The notes below the pieces were generated by a model that did no database searches, had not been told where the DNA came from, and was given only the letters and a program-made list of their open reading frames with translations. Shown one piece after another: positions 24,343 through 31,174 of a stretch of DNA of 31,174 nucleotides (position 1 is its first letter; every line of letters starts with the position of its first letter). The DNA is from Pseudopedobacter sp045629485. GTDB taxonomy: Bacteria > Bacteroidota > Bacteroidia > Sphingobacteriales > Sphingobacteriaceae. The stretch is taken from assembly GCA_045629485.1 (NCBI GenBank), contig JAZQRF010000056.1:1-31174 (forward strand), written 5' to 3'. The position numbers and the translations under genes were made by a program.

Positions 24343-26748
24343 ATGAAACGAACAATTAAAAAGGTTGCTGTACTGGGGTCCGGAATTATGGGGTCGCGTA
24401 TAGCCTGCCATTTTGCAAATATTGGTGTAGAGGTTTTATTATTAGACATTGTTCCAAAAGAGTTAACCCCCGAAGAGCAGGCTAAAGGGATGAGTTTAGA
24501 GCATCCTAAAGTAAGGAACAGGATTGTAGATGCAGCATTACAGAATACCATTAAGTCTAATCCTTCCCCTGTGTATGTAAAGTCTGTTGTTAATAAAATA
24601 AAAACAGGGAATTTCGACGACAATATGAAAGATATTGCCGGTTGCGACTGGACAATTGAAGTTGTGGTAGAAAATCTGGATATCAAAAAAAAGGTATACG
24701 ACCAGGTGGAGCAATACCGGAAGCCAGGGACATTAATTACTTCTAATACCTCGGGTATTCCTATTCATATGATGGCCGAAGGCCGGAGCGAAGACTTTAA
24801 AAAGCATTTCTGCGGAACGCATTTTTTTAATCCGCCACGCTATTTAAAATTACTGGAGATTATTCCTACTCCCGATACCGATCCAGAGATTGTAGATTTT
24901 TTAATGCATTACGGCGATTTATTCTTAGGTAAAACTACCGTTTTATGTAAAGATACACCGGCATTTATTGCCAATCGGGTAGGGGTTTATTCTATCATGG
25001 CGCTGTTGCACCTGGTAGAAAAAATGGATCTGACTATAGAAGAAGTAGATAAATTTACCGGGCCTGCTCTGGGCAGACCAAAGTCTGCAACTTTTAGAAC
25101 TTCTGATGTGGTAGGTTTAGATACCATGATAAACGTTGCCAATGGGGTTTATCAAAATGCCCCGGGTGATGAAGCCAGGGAAGCATTTGTTTTGCCTGAA
25201 TATGTAAAAAAAATGCAGGAGAACAAGTGGCTTGGAGATAAAACAAAACAGGGCTTTTATAAGAAAACTAAAGATAAAGACGGAAAGACTGAAATTCTTG
25301 CTCTGGATTTAAAAACGCTTGAATATCGTCCTCAGGAAAAGGTGAAATCGACAACATTAGATGCCACCAAGCCAATTGAAAACCTGCAGGAACGAATGAA
25401 GGTATATGCTAAAGGAAAAGATAAGGCCGGCGAATTCTTTCGGATTTCTTTTTCAGGCTTATTCGAATACGTTTCTAACCGTATCCCCGAAATTTCTGAT
25501 GAATTGTATCGTATTGACGATGCTATGCGGGCCGGCTTTGGCTGGGAGTTAGGGCCTTTCGAGGTTTGGGATGCTGTTGGAGTAGAGGAAGGTATCGAAA
25601 TCATGAGCCAGCATGGAAATAAACCAGCTGCATGGGTAACTGAAATGTTAGGAGCTGGTCATTCCTCTTTTTATAAAGTAGAAGATGGCATCAAAAAATA
25701 TTACGATATCCCTACTAAATCCTATAAAGTTATACCGGGCAGAGAGGCTTTTATTATTCTGGATAATATCAGACAAAATAAAACCATTTGGAAAAACGCC
25801 GGAACTACCTTAACCGACTTAGGCGATGGAATTTTAAATCTCGAGTTCCATACTAAAATGAATACCATTGGCGGTGAAGTTTTAATCGGAATCAATAAAG
25901 CTATTGATATCGCAGAGAAAGATTACCGGGGATTAGTGATTGGTAACGATGGTGCAAACTTCTCAGCAGGAGCAAATGTAGGAATGATATTTATGATGGC
26001 TGTCGAACAGGAATGGGATGAGGTGAATATGGCTATCAAATTATTCCAGAATACCTCCATGAGGATCAGGTATTCTTCTATTCCCGTAGTGGTGGCGCCA
26101 CATAACTTAACATTAGGCGGTGGCTGCGAGTTTTGTTTGCATGCAGATCACGTTCAGGTAAATGCCGAAACCTACATGGGGCTAGTGGAATTTGGAGTTG
26201 GACTAATCCCTGGTGGCGGCGGAAGTAAAGAGTTCGCTCTTAGAGCTTCTGATGAGTTTAAAGAAGGACAAATAGATCAGAATGTATTAAAGGATAAGTT
26301 TCTCACTATAGGAATGGCCAAAGTTTCTACATCAGGACCGGAAGCTTATGAATTGGGATATCTTCAGCAAGGGAAGTTTTCCATTAGTATGAATCGCAGC
26401 CGGTTAATTGCTGATGCTAAAGAAAAGGCTTTAGAACTGGCAGATGCTGGCTATACTCAGCCTGTGAAACGTTCGGATATCAAAGTCTTAGGTAAATCCG
26501 GGCTGGGTATGGTCTATGCCGGGGCAAATACCATGAAATCCGGGAACTATATTTCCGAACACGATCAGAAAATCTCTCAAAAATTAGGTTATGTACTTTG
26601 TGGAGGTGATTTATCTGCTCCAACATTGGTAACTGAACAATACTTACTGGATTTGGAAAGAGAGGCCTTCCTGTCGTTATGCGGAGAAAAGAAAACCCTG
26701 GAGAGGATTCAAAGTATTATCACAAAGGGGAAACCGTTGAGGAATTAA
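24343..26748 (+). CDS. 3-hydroxyacyl-CoA dehydrogenase / enoyl-CoA hydratase fusion
   Basis: 801-residue bifunctional beta-oxidation enzyme catalysing hydration of 2-enoyl-CoA and NAD-dependent oxidation of 3-hydroxyacyl-CoA. The dehydrogenase comes first: Rossmann motif GSGIMGS (about 12-18), catalytic dyad H160 (HFFNPP) and E172, then C-terminal dehydrogenase repeats (about 190-480). The crotonase domain is at the C-terminus (about 500-720), with catalytic glutamates E596 (GGGCEF) and E616 (GLVEFG), 20 residues apart as in classical hydratases, and oxyanion segment FSAGANVGM. This order is the reverse of E. coli FadB. It lies between marR and the thiolase gene; the thiolase is probably its partner. 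Confidence 0.95.
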   Translation: MKRTIKKVAVLGSGIMGSRIACHFANIGVEVLLLDIVPKELTPEEQAKGMSLEHPKVRNRIVDAALQNTIKSNPSPVYVKSVVNKIKTGNFDDNMKDIAGCDWTIEVVVENLDIKKKVYDQVEQYRKPGTLITSNTSGIPIHMMAEGRSEDFKKHFCGTHFFNPPRYLKLLEIIPTPDTDPEIVDFLMHYGDLFLGKTTVLCKDTPAFIANRVGVYSIMALLHLVEKMDLTIEEVDKFTGPALGRPKSATFRTSDVVGLDTMINVANGVYQNAPGDEAREAFVLPEYVKKMQENKWLGDKTKQGFYKKTKDKDGKTEILALDLKTLEYRPQEKVKSTTLDATKPIENLQERMKVYAKGKDKAGEFFRISFSGLFEYVSNRIPEISDELYRIDDAMRAGFGWELGPFEVWDAVGVEEGIEIMSQHGNKPAAWVTEMLGAGHSSFYKVEDGIKKYYDIPTKSYKVIPGREAFIILDNIRQNKTIWKNAGTTLTDLGDGILNLEFHTKMNTIGGEVLIGINKAIDIAEKDYRGLVIGNDGANFSAGANVGMIFMMAVEQEWDEVNMAIKLFQNTSMRIRYSSIPVVVAPHNLTLGGGCEFCLHADHVQVNAETYMGLVEFGVGLIPGGGGSKEFALRASDEFKEGQIDQNVLKDKFLTIGMAKVSTSGPEAYELGYLQQGKFSISMNRSRLIADAKEKALELADAGYTQPVKRSDIKVLGKSGLGMVYAGANTMKSGNYISEHDQKISQKLGYVLCGGDLSAPTLVTEQYLLDLEREAFLSLCGEKKTLERIQSIITKGKPLRN

Positions 26749-26768
26749 GTTGAGGACAAAAGAATAAA

Positions 26769-26852
26769 GAGCAAGGAATAAGGATGACTTGCATCGTATA
26801 ATGAATTTCACGAGCTGATTAAAGTGTCTTTTATCTTTAATCTTTGCTCCTT
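26769..26852. repeat. purine/pyrimidine inverted repeat in the gap before the thiolase gene
   Basis: The purine-rich arm 26769-26785 (GAGCAAGGAATAAGGAT) pairs with the pyrimidine-rich arm 26833-26849 (ATCTTTAATCTTTGCTC): 14 of 17 Watson-Crick positions, two G-T wobbles and one mismatch. The loop is 47 nt. The pyrimidine arm, extended to 26827-26852, recurs before the acyl-CoA dehydrogenase gene at 28164-28189 with 23 of 26 bases identical. It looks like a dispersed intergenic repeat or scar rather than part of a gene. Confidence 0.6.
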
Positions 26853-26867
26853 TTATCAATAAAAAAC

Positions 26868-28046
26868 ATGGAAGAAGCATATATCATAGCAGCATATCGT
26901 ACCGCAGTAGGTAAAGCTCCCCGTGGAGTATTTCGTTTTACAAGAGCGGATGATTTGGCCGCGGAAGTTGTTCAGCAACTGGTGGCATCTATCCCCGGAT
27001 TAGATAAAGAGCGGATTGATGATGTTATCGTGGGTAACGCAACACCCGAAGCAGAACAAGGTTTAAACATCGGAAGAATGATTTCTCTGATGGGATTGAA
27101 TACTGATAAAGTTCCGGGCGTTACCGTCAATCGTTATTGTGCATCCGGATTGGAAACTATTGCAACCGCAGTCGCTAAAATCAGGAGCGGGATGGCAGAT
27201 TGTATCATTGCAGGTGGGGTAGAGGTGATGTCTGGAATGCCTTTCGGCGGATTAAAAATTGTTCCAAACGTAAAGATTGCCATGGAAAATCCTGACTGGT
27301 ATTGGGGGATGGGTTTAACCGCAGAAGCTGTAGCTAAAGAATATGGGGTAAGCCGCGAAGACCAGGATGAGTTCGCTTTCCACTCTCATAGAAAAGCCAT
27401 CGCTGCAACAGAAAACGGGCATTTAAAAGCTGGTATCCTGCCAATAAAAGTTTCTGAAACTTATGTTGATGAGAACATGAAGAAGAAAACCCGCGAGTAT
27501 GTGGTAGACACGGATGAAGGTCCGAGAAGAGATACAAATTTAGAAGCCCTGGCAAAACTTAAACCTGTGTTCGCACAGGAAGGTTCTGTAACAGCCGGAA
27601 ACTCTTCGCAGACATCTGATGGTGCCGCTTTTGTATTGGTGGTTTCAGAGAAAATGCTAAAAGAACTAAACGTCAAGCCAATTGCCCGTTTAGTAAGCTA
27701 TTCTGTTGCGGGCGTTCCTCCAAGAATTATGGGAATAGGTCCCATAGAAGCCATCCCTAAAGCCCTGCAGCAGGCCAATATGAAACTCGATGATATCAAC
27801 CTGATAGAGATGAACGAAGCATTTGCTTCCCAGTCATTAGCAATTATCAGGAAGCTGGGCTTAAATACTGATATATTAAATGTGAATGGCGGAGCTATAG
27901 CATTGGGGCATCCTCTGGGCTGTACCGGTGCCAAGCTTTCTGTCCAGATTTTTAACGAACTTAAAAGGCGGGATCAAAAGTACGGAATGGTAACTATGTG
28001 CGTAGGAACCGGACAGGGGGCAGCTGGTATTTTTGAAATGCTTTAA
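26868..28046 (+). CDS. acetyl-CoA acyltransferase (3-ketoacyl-CoA thiolase)
   Basis: 392-residue degradative thiolase that splits 3-ketoacyl-CoA with CoA to acetyl-CoA and a shortened acyl-CoA. The catalytic set is C91 (NRYCASGL, the acylated nucleophile), H348 (GGAIALGHPLGCTG) and C378 (MCVGTGQGAAG, the base). The start is the ATG at 26868 (MEEAYIIAAYRTAVGK); a longer reading from TTG at 26844 would lie in the repeat arm and adds no family-like residues. The 119-bp gap after the HAD-ECH gene is taken up largely by an inverted repeat. With the upstream fusion enzyme it likely forms the trifunctional beta-oxidation complex; a biosynthetic acetoacetyl-CoA role is less likely given the neighbours. 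Confidence 0.95.
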   Translation: MEEAYIIAAYRTAVGKAPRGVFRFTRADDLAAEVVQQLVASIPGLDKERIDDVIVGNATPEAEQGLNIGRMISLMGLNTDKVPGVTVNRYCASGLETIATAVAKIRSGMADCIIAGGVEVMSGMPFGGLKIVPNVKIAMENPDWYWGMGLTAEAVAKEYGVSREDQDEFAFHSHRKAIAATENGHLKAGILPIKVSETYVDENMKKKTREYVVDTDEGPRRDTNLEALAKLKPVFAQEGSVTAGNSSQTSDGAAFVLVVSEKMLKELNVKPIARLVSYSVAGVPPRIMGIGPIEAIPKALQQANMKLDDINLIEMNEAFASQSLAIIRKLGLNTDILNVNGGAIALGHPLGCTGAKLSVQIFNELKRRDQKYGMVTMCVGTGQGAAGIFEML

Positions 28047-28051
28047 AAGAG

Positions 28052-28147
28052 ATGAATATTATTTCAGATAAAGAGATCGATAATACGATTCAGAAAATAA
28101 TCATTTTACAAAAGATGATATCAAATTTTATAAAGACTTTAATTTAA
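28052..28147 (+). pseudogene. possible C-terminal remnant of a four-helix-bundle (23S rRNA IVP-like) protein
   Basis: A 31-residue frame begins six bases after the thiolase stop: MNIISDKEIDNTIQKIIILQ, then KMISNFIKTLI. It resembles the last helix of the four-helix-bundle family found in 23S rRNA intervening sequences and scattered in Bacteroidota genomes (pattern: I-S-x-E-x...KI-x-x-x-x-KMI-x-x-FIK-x-L). The rest of such a protein (about 85-90 residues) is missing, and there is no spaced ribosome-binding site. The pyrimidine-rich repeat copy lies just downstream. It may equally be a chance ORF; the family match is from memory of the consensus, not a search. Confidence 0.4.
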
Positions 28148-28163
28148 ATCACTGAGTAGAGAG

Positions 28164-28189
28164 TCTTTTTTCCTTAATCTTTACTCCTT
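28164..28189 (+). repeat. second copy of the pyrimidine-rich intergenic repeat
   Basis: This stretch, with core CCTTAATCTTTACTCCTT, matches 26827-26852 at 23 of 26 positions and lies at almost the same distance before the next ATG (14 bp here, 15 bp there). No good purine-rich partner arm is seen upstream, but AAAGACT at 28132-28138 can pair with AGTCTTT at 28162-28168. Confidence 0.55.
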
Positions 28190-28203
28190 AATCTCATAAA
28201 ACT

Positions 28204-29985
28204 ATGCAAAATCAAACAATAAAAGGCGGAGAATTCATCATTAAAGAAACAGAAGCAAAGGATGTTTTTATTCCTGAGGAATTTGATGAAGAACAGTTGA
28301 TGATTAAGAAAACCTGTGAAGATTTTCTTGAGGCAGAAGTGTATCCTAATCTGGAAAGAATTGATAAGCAGGAAGAAGGTTTGATGCCGGCTTTGATGGA
28401 TAAAGCAGGCGAATTAGGTCTGTTGGCGGTATCTATTCCCGAAGAGTATGGTGGTTTTGGAAAAAACTTCAATACCTCTATGTTGGTAACTGACGCTATA
28501 GGCGCAGGTCATTCTTTTGCAGTGGCACTATCTGCACATACAGGTATTGGTACTTTGCCAATTCTTTATTATGGTAATGATGAGCAAAAGAATAAATACA
28601 TTCCTAAGCTGGCTTCAGGCGAATGGAAAGCCGCATATTGTTTAACAGAACCCAATTCGGGTTCAGATGCCAATAGCGGTCGCACCAAAGCAAAGCTAAA
28701 TGCCGAAGGGACCCATTATATCGTTAACGGGCAAAAAATGTGGATCACTAACGGTGGTTTTGCCGATATTTTTATAGTTTTTGCTAAAATTGATGACGAT
28801 AAAAATCTTACTGCATTTATTGTAGAGAAAGAATTCGGTGGAATAACCATGAATCCCGAAGAGCATAAAATGGGCATCAAAGGATCATCTACCCGTCAGG
28901 TGTTTTTTAACGATTGCCCCGTACCTGTAGAAAACATGCTTTCTAAAAGAGAAGACGGATTTAAAATAGCAGTAAACATCCTCAATATTGGCCGTATAAA
29001 GCTGGGTGCAGCATGTATTGGCTCCTCAAGAAAGGTTCTGGATAAAGCCATCAATTATGCCAATGAGCGTGTGCAGTTTGGCTTACAAATTTCCAAGTTC
29101 GGGGCCATCCGGTACAAGCTGGCCGAAATGGCTGCCCGTAACTTTGCAGTAGAAAGCGCTGCATACAGGGCGGGTCAGAATATTGATGATGCGTACGAAA
29201 GATTGGTTGCCGCTGGAATAGATTCCGGGAAAGCCAAGCTTAAATCAACAGAAGAGTTTGCTGTAGAATGTGCTATCCTGAAAGTTTGGGGTTCAGAAAT
29301 GCTGGATTATATTGTAGATGAAGGCGTACAGGTTTACGGAGGAATGGGTTTTTCTGCCGATGCACCTATGGACCGGGCTTACCGCGATAGCCGTATCAAC
29401 CGTATTTTCGAAGGTACAAATGAGATTAATCGCCTGTTGATTGTAGATATGTTGTTGAAAAGAGCAATGAAAGGTGAACTCGATTTAATGACACCCGCTC
29501 AAGCCGTAGCTGCAGAATTGATGTCTATCCCGGATTTTGGAGAAGAAGACGAGGCATTATTCGCTGCGGAAAAGAAAACGCTCAAAAATATTAAGAAAGC
29601 AGGTTTAATGATCGCCGGTGCCGCAGTACAAAAGCTGATGATGACACTGGCCAAAGAGCAGGAAATCCTGATGAACATTGCGGATATCATTGGTTTGGCT
29701 TATGTGGCAGAATCTACCATTTTAAGAGTAGAAAAGTTGGTTTCTTTAAGAGGTGAAGAAGCAGTGGCTGGCCAGATAGATATGATGAGGATTTACCTTC
29801 AGGAAGCGGTGGATGCAGTAAGCCTTGCCGGAAAAGAAGCATTAAATTCTTTTGCCGAAGGTGATGAATTAAATATGATGCTAATGGGCTTGCGCCGATT
29901 TACCAAAACAGCACCATTTAACATTAAAGATGCCCGGCAACGGGTAGCAAAACAGTTAATCGAAGCTAATAAATATTGTTATTAG
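28204..29985 (+). CDS. acyl-CoA dehydrogenase with C-terminal extension (VLCAD-like)
   Basis: 593-residue FAD enzyme catalysing the first oxidation of acyl-CoA to trans-2-enoyl-CoA. The core (about 30-440) has the N-terminal helical domain, the FAD/substrate middle domain with AYCLTEPNSGSDA and MWITNGG, and the C-terminal helical domain with YGGMGFSADAPMDRAYRDSR split by the family's usual spacing. The catalytic base is E403 in IFEGTNEINR. A further 150-residue helical extension (about 445-593) matches the longer VLCAD/ACAD9-type members and may aid dimerisation or membrane contact. It closes the beta-oxidation operon. Electrons would pass to ETF, which is not encoded here. Chain-length preference is inferred only. 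Confidence 0.95.
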   Translation: MQNQTIKGGEFIIKETEAKDVFIPEEFDEEQLMIKKTCEDFLEAEVYPNLERIDKQEEGLMPALMDKAGELGLLAVSIPEEYGGFGKNFNTSMLVTDAIGAGHSFAVALSAHTGIGTLPILYYGNDEQKNKYIPKLASGEWKAAYCLTEPNSGSDANSGRTKAKLNAEGTHYIVNGQKMWITNGGFADIFIVFAKIDDDKNLTAFIVEKEFGGITMNPEEHKMGIKGSSTRQVFFNDCPVPVENMLSKREDGFKIAVNILNIGRIKLGAACIGSSRKVLDKAINYANERVQFGLQISKFGAIRYKLAEMAARNFAVESAAYRAGQNIDDAYERLVAAGIDSGKAKLKSTEEFAVECAILKVWGSEMLDYIVDEGVQVYGGMGFSADAPMDRAYRDSRINRIFEGTNEINRLLIVDMLLKRAMKGELDLMTPAQAVAAELMSIPDFGEEDEALFAAEKKTLKNIKKAGLMIAGAAVQKLMMTLAKEQEILMNIADIIGLAYVAESTILRVEKLVSLRGEEAVAGQIDMMRIYLQEAVDAVSLAGKEALNSFAEGDELNMMLMGLRRFTKTAPFNIKDARQRVAKQLIEANKYCY

Positions 29986-30075
29986 GTGCTCCTCTTACCT
30001 TAATGGTAACATTGTTGTTGTTCTTAGGACCAGCGGTTAAAAGCTTATGATAATGAATGAATAAGCCTTATCTTT

Positions 30076-30111
30076 CAGGTCAGGAAGCTAAAAAAAAGGC
30101 TGCCGGACCTG
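30076..30111 (+). other. imperfect stem-loop in the leader of the CCKKEK peptide gene
   Basis: CAGGTCAGGAAGC (30076-30088) pairs with GCTGCCGGACCTG (30099-30111) at 11 of 13 positions, with two A-G mismatches and a 10-nt A-rich loop. There is no T-run after it, so it is probably an mRNA structure rather than an intrinsic terminator. It lies 36 bp before the ATG of the small secreted peptide and 91 bp after the dehydrogenase stop. Confidence 0.45.
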
Positions 30112-30146
30112 AAATTGATTGATCATTATATAGAAGTTTAATAGGT

Positions 30147-30299
30147 ATGAAAAAGTTAGCATTAAGTTTAATTATGGCTGTTGTTTTTGCAGGTTCTTCC
30201 GTTTATGCAGGTGTACAAGATAACACAACCAAGCAGTCTACTTGTTGTAAAAAAGAAAAACCATGTTGTAAAAAAGAAAAAGCATGCTGTAAAAAGTAA
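30147..30299 (+). CDS. tiny secreted Cys/Lys-rich peptide with CCKKEK repeats
   Basis: 50 residues. Residues 1-21 (MKKLALSLIMAVVFAGSSVYA) are a clear signal peptide with an A-x-A-like cleavage site, leaving a mature peptide of 29 residues. It holds three tandem CCKK units (TCCKKEK, PCCKKEK, ACCKK): six cysteines in pairs and nine lysines. Vicinal Cys pairs beside Lys suggest metal or thiol chemistry in the periplasm, but I do not recognise a family. It has an upstream stem-loop and a strong terminator directly downstream, which argue that it is a real, separately expressed gene. No neighbour hints at its role. Copper or zinc binding is a guess from composition alone. Confidence 0.75.
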   Translation: MKKLALSLIMAVVFAGSSVYAGVQDNTTKQSTCCKKEKPCCKKEKACCKK

Positions 30300-30319
30300 T
30301 TCATTCTTGATAGGATGAG

Positions 30320-30353
30320 AAGGCTGCTCCAAAAAGAGCAGCCTTTCTTTTTT
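30320..30353 (+). terminator. Rho-independent terminator of the CCKKEK peptide gene
   Basis: AAGGCTGCTC (30320-30329) and GAGCAGCCTT (30336-30345) form a perfect 10-bp stem with a 6-nt loop, followed by TCTTTTTT (30346-30353). It lies 20 bp after the peptide stop and may also serve the convergent hypothetical gene. Confidence 0.92.
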
Positions 30354-30398
30354 AATGAAGTTTAGCGTAAAGGTCGGGCTTGGGATGCGAGCCTGTTC

Positions 30399-31049
30399 CT
30401 ATGCACCTGCTGTCGGTGTTGCTTTCATTAATAACAATTGTGCCGGATACAGCTCCTTACTGTTAAAGCTGATGTCTCCTACCTGGCTGTTGTAGCGATA
30501 AAACTGCATCGTTAGCATAACAGTGCAAAGATGTCCCGGAGGGATGGCAGCAGATTGCCACTGCTGCACCGGAAGCTGAGACCTTTTGTCGTCTTTTATT
30601 TGTGTTTCAAACAACTCAAAAGATGTCTCCGACCAATCTACCGGGTTTAAAGCCTGTACAAAAAAGTTAATGCGGCATTCAGTTGCCAGTCCGGGCCATA
30701 CCACATTTTCTTTGCCATTGAGCGCCGGCATTTCAATGATCACACGATTATCAGCGTCCAGAACAGCCATTGCAGTACCGTGAAGCATTTCGCTTACCTG
30801 GCTTTTGTTATTAAATTCAAATCCAGTCATTTCAGAGAGGTCGCTGTTTAAAACACCCCTTTCTCCCTTTTTTATACCTGTATTTTGGGTAACAGCCCGG
30901 TATAGTGCAGCACCAAAGCGATTAGCCATTGATGGGAATAAATGCTTGTTAAGGCAATATAATTTTGGAAACAGCTTTTGGAAAATCTGAAGTGCTATGG
31001 AGCGGCACCTTAAGTATGCAATACCTAAATTATAGCAAATAGGAGACAC
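30399..31049 (-). CDS. hypothetical protein, start uncertain, possibly N-terminally degraded
   Basis: Reading to the stop at 30399 is open from a GTG at 31049 (216 residues), with an in-frame ATG at 30929 (MANRFGAALYRAV, 176 residues). Neither start has a ribosome-binding site or a promoter match, and the 40 residues before the ATG (with CYNLG, RCRS and CLNKH) look unlike the rest. The body (about 60-210 of the long form) has alternating polar beta segments such as FEFNNKSQVSEML, AMAVLDADNRVIIEMPALN, CRINFFVQALNPVDW and CTVMLTMQFYRYNS, suggesting an all-beta fold. It recalls uncharacterised Sphingobacteriaceae proteins but I cannot name the family. Complete absence of neighbours in frame upstream leaves open that a longer ancestral N-terminus has been lost. 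Confidence 0.55.
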   Translation of the reverse strand: MSPICYNLGIAYLRCRSIALQIFQKLFPKLYCLNKHLFPSMANRFGAALYRAVTQNTGIKKGERGVLNSDLSEMTGFEFNNKSQVSEMLHGTAMAVLDADNRVIIEMPALNGKENVVWPGLATECRINFFVQALNPVDWSETSFELFETQIKDDKRSQLPVQQWQSAAIPPGHLCTVMLTMQFYRYNSQVGDISFNSKELYPAQLLLMKATPTAGA

Positions 31050-31174
31050 TGCCCAGTCGGAAGTATCTCCGTTAAGTTATAGCTGATGGAAATATTAGGC
31101 TAAAGAATATTTACAGAGTCATAGATCAGCACTTTCTTCCATAGGTTTTCAGATTCCCTGATGAAAATCTTATG

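Noticed and set aside
26844..26868. TTG start for a 400-residue thiolase
   Set aside because: The codons come from the pyrimidine-rich repeat; the ATG at 26868 gives the standard thiolase N-terminus and length.
31100..31174. Minus-strand frame entering from the window edge and ending at 31100 (tail ESENLWKKVLIYDSVNIL)
   Set aside because: It could be the C-terminus of a gene beyond the window, but 24 residues without a recognisable family are too little to annotate.

Overview
The window looks like a chromosomal segment from a Bacteroidota bacterium, most likely Sphingobacteriaceae (Pedobacter-like). This is inferred from the AT-rich coding style, weak Shine-Dalgarno sequences, several matches to the Bacteroidetes promoter (TTG, 19-20 bp, TAnnTTTG), a lipoprotein mutarotase, M61 and RND gene styles, and an HAD-ECH fusion / thiolase / acyl-CoA dehydrogenase operon led by a MarR regulator. 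No 16S or other decisive marker is present, so the genus is only a guess. I see no tRNA, rRNA, CRISPR array or intact insertion sequence, and no gene-free stretch longer than about 220 bp.

Layout. (1) 1-4834, plus strand: the 3' part of a GH51 arabinofuranosidase overlaps a GH43 endo-arabinanase-like gene by one base, followed by a lipoprotein aldose 1-epimerase, a hairpin terminator and a second, cytosolic aldose 1-epimerase. Together they are an arabinan or arabinose-polymer utilisation tail. (2) 4857-6102, minus: a single-domain response regulator and a BadF/NAGK-type sugar kinase form a tight pair behind a near-consensus promoter. (3) 6216-11792, minus: membrane fusion protein, RND pump and TolC-like channel form a tripartite efflux operon. 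(4) 12011-14346: a secreted M61 peptidase with a PDZ domain converges on a small outer-membrane barrel protein; a perfect 24-bp hairpin separates them. (5) 14548-16320, plus: a long-chain acyl-CoA synthetase. (6) 16387-23686, minus: a six-gene signalling operon comprising REC-PAS-histidine kinase, a giant CHASE3/GAF hybrid kinase with three receivers, a receiver, CheR, CheB and a receiver, with no chemoreceptor gene. (7) 23896-29985, plus: a MarR regulator and the beta-oxidation genes, with a clear promoter and palindromic operator candidate before marR. (8) 30147-31049: a tiny secreted peptide made of CCKKEK repeats, a strong terminator, and a hypothetical protein with no convincing start.

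Most genes are standard. The parts that deserve a second look are: the related intergenic repeats and probable four-helix-bundle protein remnant in the two large gaps of the beta-oxidation operon; the MarR operator; the CCKKEK peptide with its leader hairpin; the receiver/sugar-kinase pair; and the CheR/CheB hybrid-kinase operon. I found no clearly new defence or mobile system.
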